Positions 16,374-23,555 of a DNA stretch of 32,861 nt are shown in pieces; within the stretch, counting starts at the first letter, position 1; each line of letters starts with the position of its first letter. Below the pieces are notes generated by a model that saw only the letters and a list, made by a program, of their open reading frames with translations, had not been told where the DNA came from and did no database searches. This DNA comes from Planctomycetaceae bacterium. Lineage in GTDB: Bacteria; Planctomycetota; UBA8742; UBA2392; JABWBM01. The stretch lies in the NCBI GenBank assembly GCA_013360495.1, contig JABWBM010000015.1, positions 1-32,861 of the forward strand. Direction: 5' to 3'. The position numbers and the translations under genes are program-made.

Positions 16374-16485
16374 TTGCGATTGCAAAGTGCCGCAAAAGCG
16401 TTAAAGTCTTTGGACTCGCGACGGCGTAGCTTGCTGATGCTGATTGGCCTGCGCGCGGCGTCGTCGGCGCCGGTTGACAACCGAA

Positions 16486-16560
16486 GGTGGCGTAGCCAAG
16501 TGGTTAGGCAACTGATTGCAAATCAGTCACACGTCGGTTCGACTCCGACCGCCACCTCCA
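16486..16560 (+). tRNA. tRNA-Cys (GCA), CCA encoded
   Basis: A full cloverleaf can be read: acceptor GGTGGCG with CGCCACC, D-arm GCC...GGC, anticodon stem ACTGA/TCAGT with loop TTGCAAA (anticodon GCA), variable CACAC, and T-arm GTCGG/CCGAC with loop TTCGACT. The discriminator is T, as expected for cysteine tRNA, followed by an encoded CCA. It is 75 nt. The part from the anticodon stem to CCA is repeated 6827 bp downstream, so the 3' half of this gene may have been supplied by an integrating element. Confidence 0.97.
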
Positions 16561-16561
16561 A
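16510..16561 (+). repeat. Left direct repeat (putative attL) in tRNA-Cys
   Basis: 52 bases that recur at 23337-23388 with one mismatch; the stretch 16516-16561 (46 bp) is identical. The repeat begins at the 5' strand of the anticodon stem, runs to CCA, and continues one base beyond. Anticodon-loop crossover is a classic site choice of tyrosine integrases. Confidence 0.85.
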
Positions 16562-16569
16562 GCCTCATC

Positions 16570-16598
16570 AGCCCCGGAATCGTCTCCGGGGCTGTTTT
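16570..16598 (+). terminator. Intrinsic terminator of tRNA-Cys
   Basis: AGCCCCGGA, loop ATCGTC, TCCGGGGCT, followed by GTTTTCTT. The nine-base stem is perfect and lies ten bases beyond the tRNA end. Confidence 0.9.
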
Positions 16599-16680
16599 CT
16601 TGAAGTTCTACACGGGTTTGAGGCTCGTCGGTGGATTCGTATGCCACACGATGACGTTGTTGCTCATGCAATGGTTCAAT

Positions 16681-16772
16681 AACCTGCCATTCGGACGACA
16701 TAGAACCTACCATTTAGCCGACACTAAACCTACCATTTGGCCGTAAGCTAAAGTACCATTTGGCCGAGACGA
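16681..16772. repeat. Four iteron-like direct repeats, period 23 bp
   Basis: Four head-to-tail units start at 16681, 16704, 16727 and 16750. The common core is TACCATTTGGCCG; unit 1 is the most diverged (TGCCATTCGGACG). They occupy the gap between the tRNA terminator and the ATPase gene, immediately inside the island. Regularly spaced repeats like this are typical of transposase- or initiator-binding ends and of operator arrays. No spacers separate them, so they are not CRISPR. The rest of the 16599-16815 gap shows nothing else. Confidence 0.8.
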
Positions 16773-16815
16773 GTTTTCGGGGGAGGCGGTGAGCTTCCGT
16801 TACTTTGAGGCCAAT

Positions 16816-18060
16816 ATGGCTACTGCATCCCAATATCCACGATACATTCGCCCTCGCATTGAAGAGGCGCTGGCAGACACCCCTGTTGTCCTGATTCACG
16901 GGCCGCGCCAATGTGGTAAGACGACATTAGCGCGAATGATCGGTGATGACGCGGGCTACGCATACATCACGTTCGATGACGAAATTCATCTTACCGCAGC
17001 AATCGAAGACCCCGTGGGTTTTGTGGCTGAATTGCCCGACAAGGTGGTATTGGATGAAGTTCAACGAGCGCCGCAACTCTTCATGTCCATCAAAGCGGCA
17101 GTGGATCGGCAGCGCAAGCCGGGGCGCTTCCTCTTGACTGGTTCAGCCAATGTTCTGGTTGTCCCCAAGCTCGCCGACTCCTTGGCTGGCCGCATGGGGA
17201 TACTGCGTCTTCATCCCTTGGCTCAATGTGAATTGATTTCTCATCGCCCCGGATTTTTCAATGCCTTGTTCGCAGGGAAATTCACCTTCAAGCCGGGGGA
17301 ACGACTTGGGAAGAACCTAGCACAGCGGGTCATTAGCGGCGGATATCCTGACGCACTGCGTCGAGGAAGCTCCGAACGTCGTGCAGGGTGGTATCGCGAT
17401 TACATCGAAACGCTGGTACAGCGGGACATTAGCGATCTGGCACGGATCAGCGCCTTGGACGCGCTGCCACGATTGCTTGAACTCGCCGCTGGCCAGACGG
17501 CAAGGTTGGTCAATGTGTCAGAGCTTGCTGGCCCATTCAACCTCAACCGAAAAACGATTCGTGACTATGTCACCCTCTTGGAGCGAGTATTTCTGCTTGA
17601 ACTCTTGCCGCCTTGGCATACCAATCGTTTGAGCCGCCTCATCAAGAAGCCAAAGCTTCATCTGGGGGACACCGGTCTTGCCGCCGCATTGCTCAATTTC
17701 GATGCTGACGGCTTGATGCAGGATCGCGACTTTTTTGGACAGTTGCTTGAGACATTCGTTTTTCAGGAGTTGCGGCGTCAGGCCAGTTGGTACGAGAAAC
17801 ACATCGCGTTCTACCACTTTCGCGACAAAGACGGCGCTGAGGTTGACATTGTCGCAGAACTTGGCGCACGCGGGGTGGCGGGCATTGAGGTCAAAGCCTC
17901 TTCGACCGTAACCGGGTCGGACTTTCGCGGGTTGCGTAAGTTGCAGGAAGTTACGGGCAAACGCTTTCTGGCGGGAGTCGTCCTCTATGACGGCGATAGC
18001 GTGGCGCGATTCGGTGAAGGTCTCTATGCCGTTCCGATCAGCGCCCTGTGGGAAGCATAG
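16816..18060 (+). CDS. DUF4143-type AAA ATPase with PD-(D/E)XK-like C-terminal domain
   Basis: A 414-aa protein of a widespread, poorly understood ATPase family often found in accessory DNA. The Walker A motif GPRQCGKTT is at residues 29-37, Walker B VVLDEVQ at 77-83, and sensor-like LLTGSAN at 106-112. A winged-helix-like middle follows (LVNVSELAGPFNLNRKTIRDYV). The C-terminal part has the nuclease-fold pattern DGAEVDIVAE ... GIEVKAS typical of the DUF4143 domain. The ATG at 16816 is chosen over the track GTG at 16789 because GAGG lies five bases upstream and the family begins near RYIRPRIEEAL. The iteron-like repeats lie directly upstream. Its role is unknown; antitoxin-like or DNA-related functions have been suggested for relatives. 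Confidence 0.88.
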   Translation: MATASQYPRYIRPRIEEALADTPVVLIHGPRQCGKTTLARMIGDDAGYAYITFDDEIHLTAAIEDPVGFVAELPDKVVLDEVQRAPQLFMSIKAAVDRQRKPGRFLLTGSANVLVVPKLADSLAGRMGILRLHPLAQCELISHRPGFFNALFAGKFTFKPGERLGKNLAQRVISGGYPDALRRGSSERRAGWYRDYIETLVQRDISDLARISALDALPRLLELAAGQTARLVNVSELAGPFNLNRKTIRDYVTLLERVFLLELLPPWHTNRLSRLIKKPKLHLGDTGLAAALLNFDADGLMQDRDFFGQLLETFVFQELRRQASWYEKHIAFYHFRDKDGAEVDIVAELGARGVAGIEVKASSTVTGSDFRGLRKLQEVTGKRFLAGVVLYDGDSVARFGEGLYAVPISALWEA

Positions 18061-18073
18061 GCAGGACGTGCGT

Positions 18074-18463
18074 TCATTCAAGGTATCGCTCAACTTCCTG
18101 AATAAGATCGAGGGGGTTGAATGGCTTTCGATAAATGAATTTTGGTTTGAGTGCGCGTAGTGTCTGTTCCTGTTCGGTCGAAGCCGCGCCTGTGATGACA
18201 CCGATCAGACTGCCATGCTCGACAGAGGAATCCTGAAGCGCCTTGATAAAATCTATGCCGTTCATGCCGGGCAGGGCGATGTCCACAAGGATGACGTTGA
18301 AAAGAAGGTCGCGACTGGTCACCAAGGAAAGCGCATACGACGCCTCCGGCGCGTCGCATACCAGCCAACCCTCGCGCTCGAACATCATGCCGACAAACCT
18401 GCGTAGCTGCACGTCATCGTCGATGATCAGCACGGATAAATTTTTCGCCCGCTTTTTCTTCAC
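18074..18463 (-). CDS. Single-domain response regulator (receiver only)
   Basis: A 129-aa stand-alone receiver. The acidic pocket IIDDD is at 13-17, the phosphoacceptor Asp61 in ILVDIALPGMNG, a Thr/Ser switch in VITGAAS, and the conserved Lys113 in YRKPF. There is no output domain, so it would act as a phosphorelay shuttle or by binding another protein. The start is a GTG at 18463 with GAGGGG six bases upstream. It follows the hybrid kinase gene on the same strand, 44 bp apart, and ends 13 bp from the convergent ATPase gene. Its receiver is similar in character to that at the start of the REC-HDOD protein (both carry GAAS followed by an acidic stretch), which suggests duplication. Confidence 0.92.
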   Translation of the reverse strand: MKKKRAKNLSVLIIDDDVQLRRFVGMMFEREGWLVCDAPEASYALSLVTSRDLLFNVILVDIALPGMNGIDFIKALQDSSVEHGSLIGVITGAASTEQEQTLRALKPKFIYRKPFNPLDLIQEVERYLE

Positions 18464-18507
18464 GTTTGTCCCCTCTTGCGGAACGCTAACGCGGTCTTCG
18501 TTTATCG

Positions 18508-20094
18508 CTATGCGCCCAGCACTTCGCGTATCTTTTTCAAGAGTTCGTCAGGAGGGCACGGTTTGTTCAGGAACGCTATGCCACCGTCAATCATTCCATG
18601 GCGGATGATAGCATGCTCGGTATAACCGGACATGAAGACGAACTTTGTTGCAGGCCGCGTCTCGTGGAACTTCTGCGCAAGGTCGGGGCCGCTCATTTTC
18701 GGCATAACGACATCAGACAGCACAAGTTGAATGGTGCTGTCGTGCTTTCCGGCAACGACGAGCGCATCTTCCCCATTAGTCGCTTCGAGCACGGTATAGC
18801 CCTTTTTGCGTAATGTTCTGCTGACGAGCTTGCGTACTCCCTCTTCATCCTCCACGAGCAAGATCGTCTCTGTTCCCATGGGCATTTCCTCGGTGATCTT
18901 GTCTGTGTCGCGTTTTTCCGCCTTCTCGTCAACGCGCGGGAAGTACACCTTGAAAACTGTTCCCTTCCCCAGCTCGCTATAGACCCAGATATGGCCGCCG
19001 CTTTGTTTGACGATGCCGTGTGCGGTGGCAAGCCCGAGTCCTGTGCCCTTGCCTGCAGCTTTCGTTGAGAAAAACGGCTCGAAGATACGCGAGCGAACTT
19101 CCTCCGTCATGCCGGTGCCGTTATCGCTCACTGAGATCAGTACGTGGGAGCCAGGGGTTACTTCCGGGTGCGTCATGGCATATGCCTCATCAAGGTAGGC
19201 ATTTTTTGTTTCGATGGTCAGCCGTCCACCCTTTGGCATCGCATCGCGCGCATTGACAGCGAGGTTCATGACGACTTGTTCGAGCTGTCCCGGATCGACC
19301 ATGGTATCACCGAGGTTCGGATCAAGCTTTGCTTCAAGTTCGATGTCTTCACCTATTAGTCTGCGTAGCATTTTCTCCATATTGTGAACGGTCTCGTTCA
19401 AATTGAGCACTCGCGGCTCCAACACCTGCTTGCGGCTGAAAGCCAGAAGCTGGTGGGTAAGAGCCGCCGCCCGGGTTCCCGCCGTCAGGATCTCCTGCAC
19501 CTGTTCTTTCTGATCCGGATGTTGAGCGAGTTCTTCAAGGAGGGTCTGGCAATAGCCATTGATGACCATGAGGAGATTATTGAAGTCATGCGCTATTCCT
19601 CCTGCCAATTGACCGACCGCTTCCATCTTTTGGGAATGGAAAAGCTGCTCTTGATTCTTGCGAAGTTGCTCCTCGACCAGCTTATGCGCAGAAATATCCA
19701 CCGAAAGAATCAGGATTCCAGCCTGATTGGGACTGATGCGCAGGTCAAACCAGCCCGTCTTTCCGTCCGGATATGTAAAGTGGTTGATCATTTGCTGAGG
19801 AGTTCGCTCGACCATGCACCGCTGAATGAGTCCGAAGACTTCGGTCGTGTCAATGCCGGGATACATGTCAACCATGCGCTTGCCGATCAGTTCTTCACGG
19901 CTGATTCTGCTATGGATCGCCGCCGTTTTATTGACGTAGACATATCGATAGTCGAAATCGAGGATTTGAATCCCCTCAAACATCCCATCAAGTATCGACT
20001 GCCAATGGTCTTCTGGCGTCGCCGAGGCTAGCTTTGCTTCGAGTGCAGCAATCTTGTGCTGCAGGGCTTCGATGGATTGTTGTTGTTCGTTCAT
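18508..20094 (-). CDS. PAS-domain hybrid sensor histidine kinase
   Basis: A soluble 528-aa sensor kinase with no membrane helix, so it senses something in the cytoplasm. Order: short coiled coil, PAS domain (about 25-140, ILDFDYRYVYVNKTAA), HisKA with the phosphorylated His in GGIAHDFNNLL (about 168), HATPase with VMNLAVNARDAMP, DNGTGM and GTGLGLATAHGIV, and a C-terminal receiver (about 405-528) with LLVEDEEGVRK, phosphoacceptor Asp in LVLSDVVMPKMSG (about 460) and Lys in FLNKPCPP. It is the only histidine kinase in the cassette and the likely phosphate source for the three separate receiver proteins around it. No histidine phosphotransferase protein is visible. The ribosome site is weak; 44 bp separate it from the HDOD gene upstream. 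Confidence 0.95.
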   Translation of the reverse strand: MNEQQQSIEALQHKIAALEAKLASATPEDHWQSILDGMFEGIQILDFDYRYVYVNKTAAIHSRISREELIGKRMVDMYPGIDTTEVFGLIQRCMVERTPQQMINHFTYPDGKTGWFDLRISPNQAGILILSVDISAHKLVEEQLRKNQEQLFHSQKMEAVGQLAGGIAHDFNNLLMVINGYCQTLLEELAQHPDQKEQVQEILTAGTRAAALTHQLLAFSRKQVLEPRVLNLNETVHNMEKMLRRLIGEDIELEAKLDPNLGDTMVDPGQLEQVVMNLAVNARDAMPKGGRLTIETKNAYLDEAYAMTHPEVTPGSHVLISVSDNGTGMTEEVRSRIFEPFFSTKAAGKGTGLGLATAHGIVKQSGGHIWVYSELGKGTVFKVYFPRVDEKAEKRDTDKITEEMPMGTETILLVEDEEGVRKLVSRTLRKKGYTVLEATNGEDALVVAGKHDSTIQLVLSDVVMPKMSGPDLAQKFHETRPATKFVFMSGYTEHAIIRHGMIDGGIAFLNKPCPPDELLKKIREVLGA

Positions 20095-20138
20095 GGGTAA
20101 CTCTGATTATGCTGTTCAGGATGTGCCACGAACACGCC

Positions 20139-21836
20139 TCACGCGCCTAGCACGCTGGCCGAGGTGGAAGCCTTGGCCGAAGCAGCAAAAAGCGGGATGC
20201 CCGGGTTTTTCCGCTTTGCCGTTTCTCCATCGCCGATCAATGCCAGCCGCTCGACGCCGCCCGAAAGTTTGATCACTTCCATCAACGTATCGCGTTCGTC
20301 CTTCGGCACGGTGTATTCGTAAACGACAACGACTTTCGGTTTCGATGACGAAAGCGCGCGCGGGAACTCATTGAAGTTGTCAACGTGCAGCACTCGGTAC
20401 CCAAGATGAGACAAGTAAATGGAACTCGCGCAGATGCCATGCGCCGGGTCGAATCCCGCGATGACGGCATTGCCCTGCCTGCGAATGATGGATGACTGAT
20501 ATTGCGTAAGGAGTTCGCTTGCTCCGAGGAAATCAAGCGTCAACACGAAATCAGCATGGAAGGTCGATACCGCCTCCTGAATATCTGCCTTTGAAATCCC
20601 GGCGATATCGAGATAGGCCGTCTCAACGTCGCAGATACGGTCATGACCGGAACTTCCGAGACCGAGCATGGCGACATAATAATCGGCGATAGCAAGCAAC
20701 GCCGCCCCGCGCCGGTCCCCGATCGCCGCCCGCTGCAACTGCTGCGGTGAGCCATGATGATGAACGATAAGTTCACGTATTTGTGCGGGGAGTTTCCAGC
20801 GTTCCAACAATTGACCGGCGATGGCGCAATGGGTGATCTGCAGAATGTGGCGTTCAGCTTCGTAAAGATGGCTCTGGTACTTCCGGGCATAGTCGCAGAC
20901 CCGCATATAGTCGTTGTTGGCGTATTCGTGAAGCAGGGCTTTCCCGATATCGTGCAGCATTCCGGCAACGAAATACGTTTCTGCTTCTTCTGTTTTCTTG
21001 AGATTGATCCCGATGCGTCGCGCAAGTACGGCAACGGCGATGGAATGAAGCCAGAGCTTTTCCTTGTCCAAGTCACCCGGCTTATTACCGCACGAACGAA
21101 GGTGCTGGAAAAGTTCAGCGGAAAGTATGAGATTTTTGACGGTATCGAATCCGAGCCGCACAACCGCTGTCTTGAGATCGACGATCTCTGCATTGGTCGT
21201 GTAGAAGCTGGAGTTGACGAGTTTCAGGATACGAGAGGTCAGAGAAGGATCATGACGGGCGATTTCGGCAATGTCTTCAGCCCCGGTTGTATCCGACTCA
21301 ATCGCGTCCGAAAGCTTGTCGATAATGGCCGGAACCGTCAAACACGTTGACACAAGTTCCAGAAGTTTTTCGGTTCCCTCGAAGTTCCCGGAGATGTCTA
21401 CGCGCGATGTTGCCGTTCCATGCGTCGCGTGGGAACCCAAGGCTCCATTTTGCACGCGGGTGACCCTGGATTTCTCAAGGTGAGATTCAAGAGTTTGGAT
21501 AAGTTCTTTTGGATCGACAGGTTTTCGGAGGTATGCAACAGGGTTGAGGCTTACAAGCAATTCCTCTTCTTCCCTGGAAGCCGCGCCGCTCATCACCACG
21601 ACAGGAACCTGCTTATCGACGCCGATCTTTTTCAACGCTCCAAGAAGCACGATGCCGCTCGGGCCGGGCATGCGAACGTCAATGACAACTGCGTGTACCT
21701 TCGTCTTGGACTGCAGGGTTTGGAGCGCGCTTTGGGCGTCTCCTGCCTGATAAACCTTCCAATTCGCTTTTTCGAAATGGCGTTTGAGGAAGTGGCGAAT
21801 CTGCGGATCATCATCGACGATCAATATGCTCGGCAT
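20139..21836 (-). CDS. Response regulator with HDOD output domain and degenerate C-terminal receiver-like domain
   Basis: The track start at 21944 adds 36 unlikely residues; the ATG at 21836 has a strong GGAGGGAG site and opens with MPSILIVDDDPQ, a receiver start. The 565-aa protein has a receiver (Asp53 in VIDVRMPGPSG, Lys104 in YLRKPVDP), a linker, then an HDOD domain from about 150 with VPAIIDKL, SSFYTTNAEIVDLKTAVVRLG and a preserved GMLHDIGKALL. Several His/Asp of true HD enzymes remain, so residual phosphohydrolase activity cannot be excluded. The last roughly 115 residues (NAVIAGFDPAHG ... KVVVVYEYTVPKDER) look like a second receiver that lost its acidic pocket and Asp. It is first in a minus-strand operon with the kinase and lone receiver. 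Confidence 0.9.
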   Translation of the reverse strand: MPSILIVDDDPQIRHFLKRHFEKANWKVYQAGDAQSALQTLQSKTKVHAVVIDVRMPGPSGIVLLGALKKIGVDKQVPVVVMSGAASREEEELLVSLNPVAYLRKPVDPKELIQTLESHLEKSRVTRVQNGALGSHATHGTATSRVDISGNFEGTEKLLELVSTCLTVPAIIDKLSDAIESDTTGAEDIAEIARHDPSLTSRILKLVNSSFYTTNAEIVDLKTAVVRLGFDTVKNLILSAELFQHLRSCGNKPGDLDKEKLWLHSIAVAVLARRIGINLKKTEEAETYFVAGMLHDIGKALLHEYANNDYMRVCDYARKYQSHLYEAERHILQITHCAIAGQLLERWKLPAQIRELIVHHHGSPQQLQRAAIGDRRGAALLAIADYYVAMLGLGSSGHDRICDVETAYLDIAGISKADIQEAVSTFHADFVLTLDFLGASELLTQYQSSIIRRQGNAVIAGFDPAHGICASSIYLSHLGYRVLHVDNFNEFPRALSSSKPKVVVVYEYTVPKDERDTLMEVIKLSGGVERLALIGDGETAKRKNPGIPLFAASAKASTSASVLGA

Positions 21837-22096
21837 AACTCCCTCCGAAGCATTTCGACGCAATGTGCGGCAGTTGTGGTACTTTTGATGAAATTCACTA
21901 AACCAGAATGGCGGGTTGTACCCTATTTTGATTTCGTATTCCAACCATTTCTAACGTACTGTAGCATAGGTGGCGTATTGTCATATTTATGCCAGGATTG
22001 CCATTTTTAGGTTTTTGCTGCTTTTCGCGCTCAAGTCATAATTGGTTATTTGCCACATTATTGATGAAATAAAACGCGAATTAGGAATCATTATTC
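21837..22096. promoter_or_regulatory. AT-rich divergent promoter region of the signalling cassette
   Basis: This 260-bp gap separates the REC-HDOD operon (minus) from the REC-cyclase (plus) and is clearly richer in A/T than its flanks. On the plus strand TTGCTG, 16 bases, CATAAT (22015-22042) would start a transcript about 48 bp before the cyclase ATG. On the minus strand a TGCTACAGT extended -10-like element lies near 21960. Neither is proven. Confidence 0.4.
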
Positions 22097-23128
22097 ATGA
22101 GTTTCACGCTTGCAACGACTGATGCGCGAATCTTGATCGTTGATGACGATGCGCAGAGCGTCGGCCTGCTCACCCATATCCTGAAATCCAAGGGGTATAC
22201 AGCAATCCAGTCCACCACAGACCCGCGAAATGCTGTCTCATTTTATCAGCAGTTTGCGCCGGATTTGATCCTTCTTGATCTCAATATGCCTCATCTCAAT
22301 GGATTTCAGGTTATGGAAGCATTGCAAAAAGTCATGGACGATACCTACCTCCCCGTCATCGTTCTCAGCGGCCAAGGTGATCAAGAGAAGCGACGGCAGG
22401 CTCTCGAACTCGGGGCGAAGGATTTCATTATGAAGCCCTTCGATCTTATCGAGCTCCGCACGCGAATTCAGAACATGCTGGAGGTACGACTGCTGCATAA
22501 CCAGATTCGCGAGCACCGCAATCAACTCGAACATTACGTAAGTCCCTCGACGCGGCGAGTCATCCGTGAGGGTAAAGACGAAGGCGCAAGCCTGGCGCGA
22601 CGCACGATTATTTTTTCCGACCTGCGGGGATTTACCAGCTTTTCGGAGCGTTACTCACCAGTACTGGTCTTTGAAATTCTCGAAGGCGTGTTGGAGGTAC
22701 AAACCGATGTCATCGAAAAGCATTCCGGCGAAGTGGATAAGTTCATCGGCGACTGCGTGATGGGAGTATTCATTGATGCCTCAAACGCCGCACGTGCGGC
22801 ACGCGAGATGATTGAGGAAAGCAAAAGATTCCTTACCCGCAGCGGGTCGCCGGAACTTATTCCCGGTATTGGCATCAACACTGGCGAGGTGATGGAAGGC
22901 GTAATCGGGCAAAAACATCGGCGAAGCTACACGCTGATTGGTGACACCGTGAACGTCGCCGCGCGTCTGTGCAGTTCAGCTCCATCCGGTCATATCGCTG
23001 TCAGTGCATCGACGTATCAGGAGCTTGATCCTTCCCTCCAACAAATGTTCGCCCTCGATAACGATGTCACCATGCGCGGGCGCAGTCAGGCCGTGAGCGT
23101 GCGAATGCAGCGCGTTAGCAACGAGTAA
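22097..23128 (+). CDS. Response regulator-class III adenylate cyclase
   Basis: A 343-aa two-domain protein: a receiver (Asp61 in LILLDLNMPHLNG, acidic VDDD 15-18, Lys113 in IMKPF) joined by a helical linker to a class III nucleotidyl cyclase. All key positions are present: metal Asp175 in FSDLRGFT and Asp219 in KFIGDCVMG, adenine-selecting Lys215 and Asp283 in IGDTVN, and transition-state Asn286 and Arg290 in VNVAAR. It should therefore make cAMP when its receiver is phosphorylated, presumably by the hybrid kinase in the divergent operon. There is no membrane segment. AGGA lies ten bases before the ATG. The cAMP receptor is not in the window. Confidence 0.94.
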   Translation: MSFTLATTDARILIVDDDAQSVGLLTHILKSKGYTAIQSTTDPRNAVSFYQQFAPDLILLDLNMPHLNGFQVMEALQKVMDDTYLPVIVLSGQGDQEKRRQALELGAKDFIMKPFDLIELRTRIQNMLEVRLLHNQIREHRNQLEHYVSPSTRRVIREGKDEGASLARRTIIFSDLRGFTSFSERYSPVLVFEILEGVLEVQTDVIEKHSGEVDKFIGDCVMGVFIDASNAARAAREMIEESKRFLTRSGSPELIPGIGINTGEVMEGVIGQKHRRSYTLIGDTVNVAARLCSSAPSGHIAVSASTYQELDPSLQQMFALDNDVTMRGRSQAVSVRMQRVSNE

Positions 23129-23132
23129 TCTC

Positions 23133-23555
23133 TCACCGCTTGTCGCCATTCCGGGGTATCAGCCCTTCAACAAGTGCCAAGATCGTTTTTCGTGCATGAT
23201 CGGGAAGCGTTGGCCACTGCGCCACAACGGCGGCAAGGTCAGGATGTTTTTCGGATAAAAACGCCAAGCAGGACGCCAAGCGGAAATCGGGGTTTTGCGT
23301 ATCCTTTGATTCATCAAGAGGTTGTGACTTTTCGATAACTGGTTGCAAATCAGTCACACGTCGGTTCGACTCCGACCGCCACCTCCAACTCTCATCAGCC
23401 CCAAATTCGCCTCCGGGGCTGTTTTCTTGAGGTGTTACGCGGGCTTGCGGCTGATCGGTGTTTTTCACAACAGCAAATGTTGATTCTGTTTTTGCGTCTT
23501 GGTGTTGAGCCAAAATCGGGCCATTTTCTGTTTCCGATGCCAAGATTTCCGCCAC
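23133..23555 (-). CDS. ORF reading antisense through the tRNA-Cys fragment; only the C-terminal part may be real
   Basis: The 140-aa frame starts outside the right repeat, crosses it antisense (WRWRSESNRRVTDLQ is the complement of the tRNA) and ends four bases from the cyclase stop. The tRNA-antisense part is surely not designed protein. The last roughly 45 residues, LASCLAFLSEKHPDLAAVVAQWPTLPDHARKTILALVEG, look like genuine amphipathic coding sequence and could be the tail of a gene whose start was lost or replaced when the repeat was formed. I have an impression of similar short tails next to tRNA-borne islands elsewhere but cannot verify it. Position at the island's inner right edge is where an integrase or its remnant would be expected. 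Confidence 0.3.
   Translation of the reverse strand: MAEILASETENGPILAQHQDAKTESTFAVVKNTDQPQARVTPQENSPGGEFGADESWRWRSESNRRVTDLQPVIEKSQPLDESKDTQNPDFRLASCLAFLSEKHPDLAAVVAQWPTLPDHARKTILALVEGLIPRNGDKR
23337..23420 (+). pseudogene. tRNA-Cys 3' fragment with degraded terminator (putative attR)
   Basis: Bases 23337-23388 repeat the tRNA-Cys sequence from the anticodon stem to CCA; 23343-23388 is identical to 16516-16561. The acceptor 5' strand, D-arm and first part of the anticodon stem are absent, so it cannot make a tRNA. Downstream, AGCCCC and GGGGCT (23397-23420) with a T-run are a weakened copy of the left terminator, with the stem cut to six pairs. Confidence 0.88.

Larger units (their letters stand above)
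16516..23388. mobile_element. Putative genomic island integrated at tRNA-Cys (integrase not visible)
   Basis: The island is bounded by the intact tRNA-Cys on the left and by a copy of only its 3' half on the right, spacing 6827 bp. Roughly 74 bp downstream of each tRNA end, including the terminator, are also related at about four-fifths identity by eye, as expected if the element brought its own tRNA end and terminator. Inside are a DUF4143-type ATPase and a four-gene signalling cassette; the DNA looks more AT-rich than its surroundings. No recombinase is seen, so it may be a remnant, a satellite mobilised in trans, or an old duplication product. The integration model explains best why the right copy has no 5' half. 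Confidence 0.65.

Noticed and set aside
16471-16483. TTGACA as the -35 box of the tRNA-Cys promoter
   Set aside because: It is part of a 13-bp palindrome only about 10 bp from the tRNA 5' end, leaving no room for a -10 box upstream of the gene.
16504-16713. 69-aa minus-strand ORF over tRNA-Cys
   Set aside because: Mostly the antisense reading of the tRNA and its terminator; a known type of annotation artefact.
16681-16772. CRISPR array
   Set aside because: Repeats are contiguous with no unique spacers, only four units, and no cas genes are present.
23337-23388. Second tRNA-Cys gene
   Set aside because: Lacks the acceptor 5' strand, D-arm and the start of the anticodon arm, so no cloverleaf can form.
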